From Xylogone sp. PMI_703 (Eukaryota; Ascomycota; Leotiomycetes): 64,000 nt of DNA. The translations under genes were made by a program, and so were the position numbers. Where the stretch lies: the NCBI GenBank assembly GCA_021399445.1, contig JAJTUQ010000004.1, forward strand, positions 3,348,001 through 3,412,000. Direction: 5' to 3'. Of this stretch, positions 37,066-47,144 are shown piece after piece (positions within the stretch are counted from its first letter, which is position 1; each line of letters starts with the position of its first letter). Below the pieces are notes generated by a model. The model was given only the letters and a program-made list of their open reading frames with translations. It searched no databases and had not been told where the DNA came from.

Positions 37066-38345
37066 ATGGCTAGAGTTTCTGCTCGGCTTTCAGTAGCGGT
37101 GGTGTTATCCTACGTCCTCGATTGGGCAGTCATCATAGTAGGGGGGGTGATAGGACTACTCTTTTCACGAGCCACACCTAACAAACGGCCATTCTCACTC
37201 GGAAATCCAGATATTAGCTTTCCTCATGTTCAGAAAGAAAAGGTTTCTTCTGCTCTTCTAATTGTGCTTGGCCTTGCAGTTCCAGCGGGTGTCATATTTC
37301 TGGTCTCCTTGCTCCTGGTCCCAGGGTCACCTTCGCCAAGAAATACCCCCAAGTCCATCGTATGGCGACGGAAGCTCTGGGAGTGGAACGCTGGCTGGCT
37401 GGGATTGGGGCTTTCTCTAGCTATATCATGGGTCGTTACAAGTGGAGTGAAGAACCTCATCGGCAAACCTCGACCGGATCTCCTCTCGCGGTGTAATCCG
37501 GATATCGCAGCTCTTGCTCAATTCACAATTGGTGGGTTTGAAAGCACTGGGTTTCTAGTAACACCAGGTATCTGCCAGAACCAGGACAAGTCGATCATGG
37601 ATGACGGTTTCCGCAGCTTTCCTAGTGGACACTCGTCGTTCTCATCAGCCGGCTTGGTATACCTGAGTCTCTTCCTTGCCGCAAAACTCGGAGTCTGGAC
37701 TCCTTATCTGGCGGCAAGTCTGCGTCCTAACTCAGCAGATCCTAGGTCCTTCTCCATCTTTACCTCCGAAGACTCGGAGCACAAAAGGACAGACCGCATT
37801 GTTCCAGTGCGCAGTCAGGGTGCCGCAGCTCCTCTCTATCTCTTCGCTATCTGCCTCACCCCGGCATGTGTAGCGATCTATGTGGCCTCAACACGGTTCT
37901 CGGACTTTCGACACCATGGGTTCGATATATTGTCTGGTTTTGTGTTGGGCACTACCACTGCCTTCTTTAGTTTTTATTACTATCAGGTTCCTCTCCGTCG
38001 AGGAGGAGGTTGGTCTTGGGGACCACGAAGTGCAAAGAGAGCGTTCTGGGCAGGAGTTGGGAAAGGAGGCTACGTTGTCGACGACGACCTGGATGAATAT
38101 CGCTCGAGAAATCCGTCAAAGAATGTGGATAATATAGACACAGTTGAGACGTATAATATGGTGGATCTGGAGGCTGGAAGAAGACTCGAGGGCGAGCCAA
38201 GCTCAGCACATATGGGTGTAAGTCAAACCTAGATTTACCCCATATGATACGATACGACGGAGTATAATACGTAATGTGTTATTAACGGGAGTTATTTTAG
38301 GCGGAGGAGGAGGGTGCTGAGCTTCTTGCAAGGCGTGAAACTTGA
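37066..38345 (+). CDS. PAP2-type lipid phosphate phosphatase
   Basis: My model has two exons, 37066-38217 and 38301-38345, giving 398 residues; without splicing the frame stops at 38232 after 388. The donor is a consensus GTAAGT, the acceptor TTATTTTAG, and the last exon codes 14 acidic residues. The three acid-phosphatase motifs are present: K-X6-RP in KNLIGKPRPD, PSGH in FPSGHSSFSSAG, and a variant third motif R-X5-H-X3-D in STRFSDFRHHGFD. About six hydrophobic membrane segments surround them. The protein should dephosphorylate phosphatidate, diacylglycerol pyrophosphate or similar lipids at an internal membrane, like yeast Dpp1/Lpp1. A long loop precedes motif three. The start at 37066 sits in a good CCACCATGG context. 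Confidence 0.88.
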
Positions 38346-40146
38346 TTATCTTAGCTCTCGAAAGCGAAAGTCTGCTCTGGTATTTCACTGGAGAGCACCT
38401 GCCGGTACTCTCCTTGTAGGATTTGACGTTTCAAAAAGAGACTGGCATTGCATAGTGTGTACGATGTTTGTACGTGAACTTGGGCATTTTTTGTGGTATG
38501 GCATCTTTAGGGAGTGAGTTTGTATGGAATGATTGCATCGTATATTAGTTTAATAATTTTATCATACTTCGAGATATCCCGTAAGATCGTCATGGAAAAC
38601 ATTGTATCTATCTCCTAGTCTTCGATTGTTCGTTTAAGCATCCTAGATACCCTCCTATTTCCTTCTTCTACATATATGTCTCCTCCAAAATAACTAGCTC
38701 ATGAGTGCGTACTATTTTTTGGCAGTCACTAATGTATTAATAGTGACTTCATTCTGTAGCTGGTTTTCTGTCAATGTACCATACAAAAAAAGTGACGAGA
38801 CTCGAAGGGTGTAACATAAAATGTACTCAATTTATATCTCCGTAGAATGGCGACCTACGCCAAAGTTAATTACCTTGCTTTCTTCTTTCGCAACAAATAC
38901 CAAGAAACTTAGAACCTCAAAGGAAAACAAACAAACAAATACAGGGTCTGAATAACAAAAGAGTTCAGGCCATACGGCTATCGCTCAGGTGTCCGCCTAT
39001 TTGGGTTTATATAGAGAGGCAGTCACGTATGGGAGCGCTAGCATAGAGTTGACCGATTGTCTTCAATCCTCGTTCTAGCTGTAGACACCAGTAAATGGAG
39101 ACGCCGTCTCTGGTTTACGGTCGAAGTACGGTACGTACATGAGATGAGTAGAATAATGGAGTTACCGTACCGGTGCTCTGCCGGAGCACAGATACGCCAA
39201 AACATAAGCATATTTGAGCTCCTTGTAACACGGGTTACCTTTCTGAGTTTAATCTTATCCATTACCTCCAGAAAGCTTGATTTTCCGGGTCTTTCTTGTA
39301 GGTAACCGCTGATTGCCTCACCATGTCACTGTGCCGCAACTTACAGTTTACTTAGGTAAATTGGGGGCGGTGAGGATTGGTTGGTAAGCTGGCCACGGGC
39401 TGATAAGCAAGCCGCAAGGAAGCTGTTTCAGGAGGCGGCAAACATGCTTTCAGGCCTCGCTGGATGTGTTGGCGGCTGGTGGCCAAAACCCCGTTAATTC
39501 TCCGAGTGGCTCTGCGTCCCTCCAGTTCATGCTGGCCATTGCGTAGGATCCCCACAGGAGCAGATGCGGCCTATGCGTTTAGAGGGGGTTCAGCCTTACG
39601 AGCCGTGTGCCTGTTGATCTACTCTTGCCTGTCATACAGTGGCAATTGTGCTATAAGATGATGGATATTTGGTATTTCAATGTAGAGCTGGCCTCTATGG
39701 ATGACTTACGTAGGACATTCGGATGTTTGTTTGTTATATCTTTCGTTAGTTATCTGCACATTTAAGCCTGATACTCTACTACCGTGCTCACATGGATACA
39801 AGTTTGTTTTTGACTCGATATTTTTGCAAGTGTTTGCTAGAATTCTTTCAAGAAACATTTTTAATTCAAAGTCGCACTTCGCAGCACAGAGGAGATCTTG
39901 CCAGCAAGGAACAAATACTTGGCATAAACAAATAACAAACGGTCCAAGCCACCGAGAATAAATGGGCTACCAGTACGAAGACCGTCACCACATGTATTCT
40001 CCCCATACGCACGCATACACAGAAGCCCAGTTCATAACCCCCGCCCCAACGGCCCTAACCACCCGATAATAGCAAAGAGAAACCCGGCCGCGCAATTGAG
40101 AGATCAAGAAAACGAGAGCAAAGGTATTTTATTCTTTTGGTAGTAT
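38346..40146. other. Convergent intergenic region, 1.8 kb
   Basis: Only scattered short ORFs without similarity are present. At 39126-39138 and 39161-39171 there are oppositely oriented copies of a GTACGGTA/TACCGTAC word about 25 bases apart, which could form a short hairpin. No transposon remnant is recognisable. Confidence 0.5.
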
Positions 40147-41210
40147 CTAGTGGAAAACTGTCTTGGCTTCCCGCGCGTAGCGTTCCTTGTCGGCAGCTGC
40201 TCTATCCTCGAAGACCTGTTTTATCATCGTTCCGTTAGTGACAAATCTTTTAATATCAAGGAGCTGGGCAAATAAGCACAAACCTTCTTCTCGCTCGCTG
40301 GTAGCTTCGTCCACTCCTCGTGTATCATTGACCCACTCTGTGGAATTGAGATGCCCTTCAGGTCACCAGAAGCCCATCTATCCGCAGCGAAGAGAAAGTA
40401 AGCATTGAGGGGCCTCTTTGGTGCACGCTCGTCCGCGATGCTTGGATACTTCTTCCCGGTTGTCTTCGTTAGTAGTTTCCTCGCGTTATTTGCAAGGCGA
40501 ATCTGATCCGGCGTGTGGCTTGCTACCCACTTCTTGAAAGCAGTAGTGTTTGCAGCCTTATTTTGGTTTGCGCGGTGGTTGTATTGCTGTGACCTACGTG
40601 TCAGTCATACACTGCGGGGTCTAGGAGGGGTTTTGCGTACTTCTAATTCTTCAGGAGAAAGCGATTTGTACTTTGCTGCAGCTTCTTTTGTCTTCGTTCC
40701 ACTAGTTTGATTGCCTTTTTCGGCATTTGCTTTCAAGTATTCGCTCAGTACGATCATCCAGGCTGTATCAGGAAGTCTATGTGGTCCTGGTAGAAGGGCA
40801 GTCTCCTTCAGCTTCCTGAGATGTTCTCTCTCTTTCTTAGCTTGCTTCTCCTCCTTCTGCTTCTCTGTCAATTGCTTCTTCGCGGGCTTTTTAGCCTTTG
40901 CAGTGGTCTTTTTGGCGGTCTTTCTTGTAGTCTTCCTAGTTGTCTTCTTGGCCGTAGCTGCCTTCTTTTTGGGCGCGGCCTTCGATGTCGTAGATTTGGC
41001 AGGAGATTTCTTGGAAGTTTTTTTTGTTTTGGTAGTAGTGGCTGCGGCAAACAAGCGCACCGATGAAGTAGTATAATGTGCGTATCCCAAAGGCACAGTG
41101 CAAGTTTTGAATATCGTAATGCGTGGAGTAGATTGGAGGCTCTGAACTAAACGATTGGCTGGTTGAGCTCCCAACCGTCTAATCGCAGCGCGTCCAATTG
41201 CTGAAAGCAT
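40147..41210 (-). CDS. HMG-box protein, probably mitochondrial DNA-binding
   Basis: Three exons (40641-41210, 40284-40586, 40147-40215) give 313 residues. The first 55 residues are an Arg/Ser/Thr-rich presequence. Residues about 58-120 form a Lys/Ala/Thr-rich tail like those of linker histones. Two HMG-box-like regions follow: one starting near PHRLPDTAWMIVLSEYLK, and a clearer one at APKRPLNAYFLFAADRW, split by the last intron (68 bp). The first intron (54 bp) must use the second AG to keep frame. The layout of presequence, basic tail and two boxes resembles mitochondrial nucleoid packaging proteins such as Abf2/TFAM-type HMG proteins. A nuclear role is possible if the presequence is not used. 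It is divergent with Prp5. Confidence 0.82.
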
Positions 41211-41657
41211 TGTCGCGGTTCAGATCAATTCGTCAATTGAAGTTGAGGATCGGGTACGAGAGATTAGGTGTGGTTGATGTGTAGTTGATGATACGATGGT
41301 GGAGCTCTTGCCCTGGTAGCGACCGTTTCCCTGATCCCCAGCCTCCAGCCCTCCTCCTTAGCTTGGATCGCAGCGTAATTAAGATACTGACACGCGAGCT
41401 ATGCTGTGGCACAGTTTTGTGGCGTCATGCACTACGGCGGTCGGTAAAGAACTTCGACGCTACAAACTCTCCACAGTCACGAGCCTCAGGGCCTGCAGCT
41501 ACACACTTCAGCCATATAACTTTTTCTTAATACTCACTACCACCATCCATAGCCTGGGGAGGCTGCTCATAGTAAGAAGCAGTAGTTGCTGACAGTGCGA
41601 CTTGGATTCCTCCAGAAAGTATTTCTGCCCACTGGGATACCAGTAACTGGGGCGACA
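41211..41657. promoter_or_regulatory. Divergent promoter of HMG-box and Prp5 genes
   Basis: About 450 bases with no gene. The Prp5 reading frame stays open upstream to 41586 but contains no ATG before 41658. Confidence 0.5.
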
Positions 41658-44600
41658 ATGGCCCGGCACAGGGACTCACGCTCACCATCGCCAACAGGAA
41701 GTCAACACTCTGCCAAACGAAGTAGAAGAGACGACGATGTCAGGCGAGATCGAGATCGTAGGGATGATGTTCGAGGCCCGAGGCGGCGCAGCCGCTCACG
41801 GAGCGTGGATGTAAGAAACGTTCAAAGTGAGGTAAATAGATATAGATTTACTGACCATCATTACCAGCGCCGAAACCGTGACCGCGATTTTCCCAGACGA
41901 AGGGAGCGATCGATAGGCCGTAGGGATGATGACTATTACAGGTCTGGCTGGAGAGATCGATCAAGAGATCGTAGGGATAGATATGATAGAGACCGGTCGC
42001 CAGATAGACGGCGATGGAGGAGTCGAGAACGCGATTACCGTGATAGGCGAGACGACTCTTATGAAAGGGCTCGAAGACGCCGCGAGGACTCTACTGACTC
42101 GTGGTCTCGTAGCAGAGGAGATGATAATCGAAGGAAGCCGTCGCCCAGACCTGAGAAAGACAAACCCAGTGATGTGAGTATCGATGACCTCAATTATACT
42201 ACAATTAGAGCTCATCTATCCCGACAGGTCCCAAAGCCGGCTACTCCTGCGGCCCAGACCGATGCCGAGAAGAAGGCCGAGCGACTAGCGAAGCTCGAGG
42301 CCTGGAAGAAGAAGATGGCAGAAGATAAAGAACGTAAGGAGAAAGAGCTAGCTGCTGGGGGGACACGAAAGCTTCTTGATGAAATAGATCAAAAAGCAAA
42401 TGCCTCACCATCACTTGCTTCTCCTGCCTCGCCGGTAACCCCTGTCAGCGTGGCATCACCGGCCCCATATGCGGGCAAATTTGACCCCAAAGCAATAGCA
42501 AAGAAGGCTGGGGCCAGCTCTCATTCTGCAAATACTTTAGATCAGGGTCTAGGTCTTCAAACTATCTCTAAATCGTCCGCTACCTTAACACCCGCGGTAA
42601 ATGGATTTCAAGCTGACAAAAAGCCAACAGCCTTCAACAGTGCATCGAATGGTGAGTTCTTTTCTCAGATAATCCGTTCCAAAACCTCTGCTGATGAATG
42701 TTCTTCGACAGTATCTGCATTACCTAAATCGAGAGGAAACCTTAGTGCATTTGGTCTAGGTGCAAAATCTGCCAATGATATTGAGAAGACGTCCAAACGA
42801 GGTCTTGATTTCGGCGAGGATGAGGAGTCCAAGAAAAAACTGGAAAAGCTACCTACCCTCCCTTTGGAAAATGTTGAATATGATGATGCTATGCCCGCTA
42901 ACGATGACGAGGGAGAAGATGACGATGTCGATATGGCGGATGCCGGAACTGAAGAAGAAGCGGCAGCAGCAGCCAGAGCGGCGGCAGAAAAACGTGAGGA
43001 GAGATTACAGGAGCAGGGATTATCATTACAAGATCCTGACGCTGTAAATGGCTCAACCGATGGTACTAACGGTGATATAAAGATGACTGAATCCGCGTCA
43101 GTACCGCCTGATGGAACTACTATGGATCAGGATGATGAGATTGACCCTCTGGATGCGTTTATGGATCAGATTGGAGATCCTTTTGCTTTGCCAAAAGCAA
43201 ATGGTAACGCTTTCAAGAGTAAAAGCAAGCATGCGCAGCAAGAGCCAGAAGCACTATTCGGTGACGATGATGTCGATCTCAATGCGGTTGAGCCTGACCC
43301 AGACGACATCCTTGCGATGGCTAGTAAAGCGAGGAAAAAGAAAGATATCCCAACTATCAATTACGCTAAGTTAAATCTTGAACCGTTTCGCAAGAACTTT
43401 TATACCGAGCCTACTGAACTGGCAGAGATGACGGAGGCAGAGGTCGCGGATTTACGTTTGGAGCTCGACGGCATTAAGGTATCCGGAACAGATGTCCCTA
43501 AACCCGTTCAAAAATGGTCTCAGCTAGGCCTCAATGCCCAGTCCTTGGACGTGATCAAAAAGCTCGGGTATGAAAAGCCCACTGCTATCCAGTCTCAAGC
43601 CATCCCTGCGATTATGTCTGGTAGAGACGTCATTGGTGTTGCAAAGACAGGATCAGGAAAGACAATTGCGTTTCTCCTTCCTATGTTCCGGCATATTCGA
43701 GACCAGAAACCTCTGGAAAGCACCGACGGTCCAATTGGGTTAATTATGACGCCGACACGAGAGTTGGCAACTCAAATCCATAGAGAGTGCAAGCCATTCT
43801 TGAAGGTTATGGGGCTTCGGGCAGTCTGTGCCTACGGTGGGGCTCCGATCAAGGATCAAATTGCCGACCTGAAACGAGGAGCGGAGATAATTGTCTGTAC
43901 TCCGGGACGCATGATAGATCTATTGGCAGCAAACTCTGGCAGAGTAACAAATCTTAAACGGGTTACTTATGTCGTCTTGGATGAAGCAGACCGTATGTTT
44001 GACATGGGCTTTGAACCTCAGGTCATGAAGATATTTGCAAATATACGCCCTAACAGACAAACCATTATGTTTTCAGCCACCATGCCTAGGATCATGGACG
44101 CACTAGCTAAAAAAACTCTACAATCGCCTGTGGAAATTACCGTTGGTGGCAGGAGTGTTGTTGCTCCAGATATTACTCAATTGGTCGAGGTTCGTGAGGA
44201 GAAGGATAAATTCCATCGCCTTCTGGAACTCCTAGGAGAACTATATGACAAGGATGAAGATGCTCGAACGTTGATATTCGTAGATCGTCAAGAAAAAGCC
44301 GACGACTTACTAAAGGACCTAATGCGCAAAGGCTATCCTTGCATGTCCATTCACGGAGGCAAAGACCAAATTGACCGTGACTCTACCATTGATGACTTTA
44401 AAGCTGGCGTAATACCTATCATGATTGCCACGTCCGTGGCAGCTCGAGGCTTAGACGTTAAACAACTGAAACTTGTCGTTAACTATGACGCTCCTAATCA
44501 CTTGGAAGATTATGTTCATAGAGCAGGGCGTACTGGCAGAGCGGGCAATAAGGGTACTGCTGTCACATTTATCACTGAAGACCAAGAGCAATATGCAGTT

Positions 44601-45401
44601 GGCATAGCGAAAGCTCTTGAGCAATCCGGCCAGCCCGTTCCGGAACGTCTCGATGAGATGAGAAAGTCGTTCCGAGAGAAAGTAAAGGCGGGCAAGTCGA
44701 AGGATAGCTCTGGATTTGGTGGTAAAGGGCTTGAAAGGCTGGATGCTGAACGAGAAGCTGCAAGAAACCGTGAACGGAAGACTCACAAGACGGATGGTGA
44801 TGAGGATGAAGAGAAAGACGAGAAAGGGGATGAAGATGTTGTTCTCAAGGCTGCGTCTACCGTTCAAGCGGCCACTGCGCCTCCCGCTTCTCAATTATCT
44901 GGTGTACCAAAAGGCATTGATCTTGATGGCAAGATTACAGTGCACCGAACTGAAACAGCTGCGGCCTCCTCTGGTAGCTCCAAGCTTGATAAGGTTACGT
45001 CTGCAATTGATGCTATTAATGCTAGGCTTAATAAAACCGGACAGCTACGTTCTGGTGTACCAATTGACAATAAAGGACCCGATGCGGGTGCCTTCCACGC
45101 CACATTGGAGATTAATGATTTCCCTCAAAAAGCGCGCTGGGCAGTCACCAACAGAACTAATGTTGCAAAAATCTTGGAGGCCACTGGTACATCAATTACA
45201 ACAAAAGGAAGTTACTACCCTGCTGGAAAAGAAGTACAGCCTGGAGGAGACCCCAAGTTATACATCCTTGTGGAGGGCGATACGGAGCTTGTTGTAACCA
45301 ATGCCATGAGAGAACTGATGAGACTTCTGAAGGAAGGTACAATGGCTGCAGCAGATGCAGAGGGTAGAGCACCCGCAAGTGGAAGATATAATGTGGTGTA
45401 A
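41658..45401 (+). CDS. DEAD-box pre-mRNA processing RNA helicase Prp5
   Basis: The frame is open throughout (1247 residues), but I infer three introns, 41811-41867, 42174-42227 and 42652-42711, giving 1190 residues, nearer to fungal Prp5. The N-terminus is an RS/RD-rich domain, then a charged Lys/Glu coiled segment, and acidic tracts ([13 protein letters not shown]). The helicase core has the Q motif, AKTGSGKT (I), PTRELATQI (Ia), TPGRMID (Ib), DEAD in [13 protein letters not shown] (II), SAT (III), ARGLDV (V) and [10 protein letters not shown] (VI). The C-terminal domain ends in a KH-like region with [13 protein letters not shown]. Prp5 remodels the U2 snRNP for branch-point recognition during prespliceosome assembly. 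The ATG at 41658 begins [12 protein letters not shown]. Confidence 0.93.
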   Translation: MARHRDSRSPSPTGSQHSAKRSRRDDDVRRDRDRRDDVRGPRRRSRSRSVDVRNVQSEVNRYRFTDHHYQRRNRDRDFPRRRERSIGRRDDDYYRSGWRDRSRDRRDRYDRDRSPDRRRWRSRERDYRDRRDDSYERARRRREDSTDSWSRSRGDDNRRKPSPRPEKDKPSDVSIDDLNYTTIRAHLSRQVPKPATPAAQTDAEKKAERLAKLEAWKKKMAEDKERKEKELAAGGTRKLLDEIDQKANASPSLASPASPVTPVSVASPAPYAGKFDPKAIAKKAGASSHSANTLDQGLGLQTISKSSATLTPAVNGFQADKKPTAFNSASNGEFFSQIIRSKTSADECSSTVSALPKSRGNLSAFGLGAKSANDIEKTSKRGLDFGEDEESKKKLEKLPTLPLENVEYDDAMPANDDEGEDDDVDMADAGTEEEAAAAARAAAEKREERLQEQGLSLQDPDAVNGSTDGTNGDIKMTESASVPPDGTTMDQDDEIDPLDAFMDQIGDPFALPKANGNAFKSKSKHAQQEPEALFGDDDVDLNAVEPDPDDILAMASKARKKKDIPTINYAKLNLEPFRKNFYTEPTELAEMTEAEVADLRLELDGIKVSGTDVPKPVQKWSQLGLNAQSLDVIKKLGYEKPTAIQSQAIPAIMSGRDVIGVAKTGSGKTIAFLLPMFRHIRDQKPLESTDGPIGLIMTPTRELATQIHRECKPFLKVMGLRAVCAYGGAPIKDQIADLKRGAEIIVCTPGRMIDLLAANSGRVTNLKRVTYVVLDEADRMFDMGFEPQVMKIFANIRPNRQTIMFSATMPRIMDALAKKTLQSPVEITVGGRSVVAPDITQLVEVREEKDKFHRLLELLGELYDKDEDARTLIFVDRQEKADDLLKDLMRKGYPCMSIHGGKDQIDRDSTIDDFKAGVIPIMIATSVAARGLDVKQLKLVVNYDAPNHLEDYVHRAGRTGRAGNKGTAVTFITEDQEQYAVGIAKALEQSGQPVPERLDEMRKSFREKVKAGKSKDSSGFGGKGLERLDAEREAARNRERKTHKTDGDEDEEKDEKGDEDVVLKAASTVQAATAPPASQLSGVPKGIDLDGKITVHRTETAAASSGSSKLDKVTSAIDAINARLNKTGQLRSGVPIDNKGPDAGAFHATLEINDFPQKARWAVTNRTNVAKILEATGTSITTKGSYYPAGKEVQPGGDPKLYILVEGDTELVVTNAMRELMRLLKEGTMAAADAEGRAPASGRYNVV

Positions 45402-45582
45402 CCAATATCTACAGCTAGATCAAAATATGTAACTACCGTTAAGCGTAATGCATATATGTCGTTGAACAGTGCGATGATGAACTCGTCAAATCGGGGAAGA
45501 TCCTGGAAACTCCATCACTCCTAAATAACCACGTATATCTTGAATTAGATTAAACTTGCACCCACATCCCATCCAACTCGCT

Positions 45583-46071
45583 TTAGTTATATGCCCTCGC
45601 CTCAGCGGCGGCATCGGCGTCTCGTGTTCTCCTCTCGTCGTTACTCGCCTCTTTAAGTGTGTCGTTTCTAGTTTGCTTCTTCTGTTCTTCCAACTGACTC
45701 CCTAACTTGCCTTTCGGTTTAGCCGTCGTACCTCTAGCTCGTGCCTAAAAATATGTATGTCAGCTCTTCCCCGATTCAAAGTCACCCCTGCCAGAGACAT
45801 CACAGCTTCCAATGAGTGGGAGCTGGTCCACAACACGCGACTTCCCACTAACCTCAGCAGCTGCAGCAGCTTTCTTCCTAGCCTCCTCTGCCGTATCGCC
45901 GGTTCCAGATGAAGCCGTACCACTTGAGCTACCTCCTAATGTTCGTGGAGGGCCGCCAACTTTCCGGGGCACTGAGGATGTTGGATTACTGCTGGGAGGA
46001 GGCGCCGAGCCGAGCGTGCGCCCCGGTTGCGCAAACGGATCGTCCGATTGCTTGCCGCAGAGATTACCCAT
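45583..46071 (-). CDS. Small conserved fungal protein with N-myristoylation motif
   Basis: Two exons (45853-46071 and 45583-45744) give 126 residues; the 108-bp intron contains an in-frame stop if retained. The N-terminus MGNLCGKQSDD fits an N-myristoylation signal (Gly2, small residue pattern) with Cys5 as a possible palmitoylation site, so the protein is probably tethered to a membrane. A Pro/Ser/Gly-rich middle is followed by an Ala/Glu/Arg/Lys-rich helical half (EEARKKAAAAAEARARG to DADAAAEARAYN). I recall similar small proteins in many ascomycetes, without known function. It is convergent with Prp5, with 181 bases between the stops. Confidence 0.8.
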
Positions 46072-47144
46072 TATAATGTAAGGCCAGATTCTGTGGAAGC
46101 TATATGGAGGGATATAAGCAAGAAAGGCACTATAGAGACGTTTGGGAGCCGGAGCTGCTATCGGCGCATTGTTGTGTCTGGCGGAGATGTCCTCGCAATC
46201 ACCCATGTGCTGCCGTGCTCCCCATAGTGGCTTGGTACGTACCTGAACTGTGCCAGCCTGGGTGAGTGAAAGGTCACGTGAGAACTGGAAAGGCGCTCGA
46301 CGAGGAGCCTAATTTACTCCATTTTACTCAATCTGGTAGGCCATCTCCTGCTTCATAGCTTAGTGGCATCCTGCCTCAGAATACTACTCTTCGAGACACG
46401 ATTTGTAATCTTCTCTCCCACTTTGGAAGTCGAACTGCTTGCGGGATAAGTGTTATCGATAAGCAGTTCAGCTTACATACGCTGGTGTCCTCATTAGCTA
46501 GAACCGAGAGGGGTCTTCGGAAACAGGCTGACAGCAGGGGCAACCGGCGCTAAGGAACATAATTGTTCCTGACAGAAGTGCAGCAAACACCATCACCGTC
46601 ACTTACAATATTCTCAGTCACTACATTTAGTATGCGGGCAAAATGAGGTGTTAGTCATGAAAATAATACTCATTACACTGGCTAGCAACTTTATATGGTG
46701 GGGACGCAGCTGGAGGAATGGATTCTGCAAATGCAAATGCGAGGCTACGCTTTTTTGATGTAATCCTCCCTGGTGAGTACCCTGATGGCTACCTCGTGCG
46801 CCCCGGTCGACCTCACTCATCGCAGCTATAGGGCCAAACCGCTCCGCACAATTCCACCGCTTGGCCGCTAGAGAAGCATAGATCTGTGGGTGAGGGCATA
46901 CTCGAATTCATGGCCAGCTGCTCTCTTTCTTTTCTTTTTACTCGAAATATCCTTTTGTGGCATCCAACGAGGTAGCCGCGTCTCTGCAGGACCCTCTAGG
47001 GACAAAAACTCGAAGCGGCATCGACAGCTATATACCGACACAGCTCGTACTAGTGCTGGTGCTTGTCCCTGTTTCTTGGTACTTGTGCGTGTGTCCACCT
47101 GCTGCGAGTGGGTGCGTGGGTGCGCAAAGCCTGAAAAGTGCACC
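46072..47144. promoter_or_regulatory. Divergent region of the small protein and C2H2 genes
   Basis: About 1.07 kb. The C2H2 reading frame is open back to 46890, but there is no ATG before 47145. No separate gene is seen. Confidence 0.5.

Noticed and set aside
40711..41076. Hydrophobic 121-codon ORF that looks like a membrane protein
   Set aside because: It is antisense to the Lys/Ala-rich tail of the HMG-box gene; reverse complements of Lys codons give Phe and Leu.
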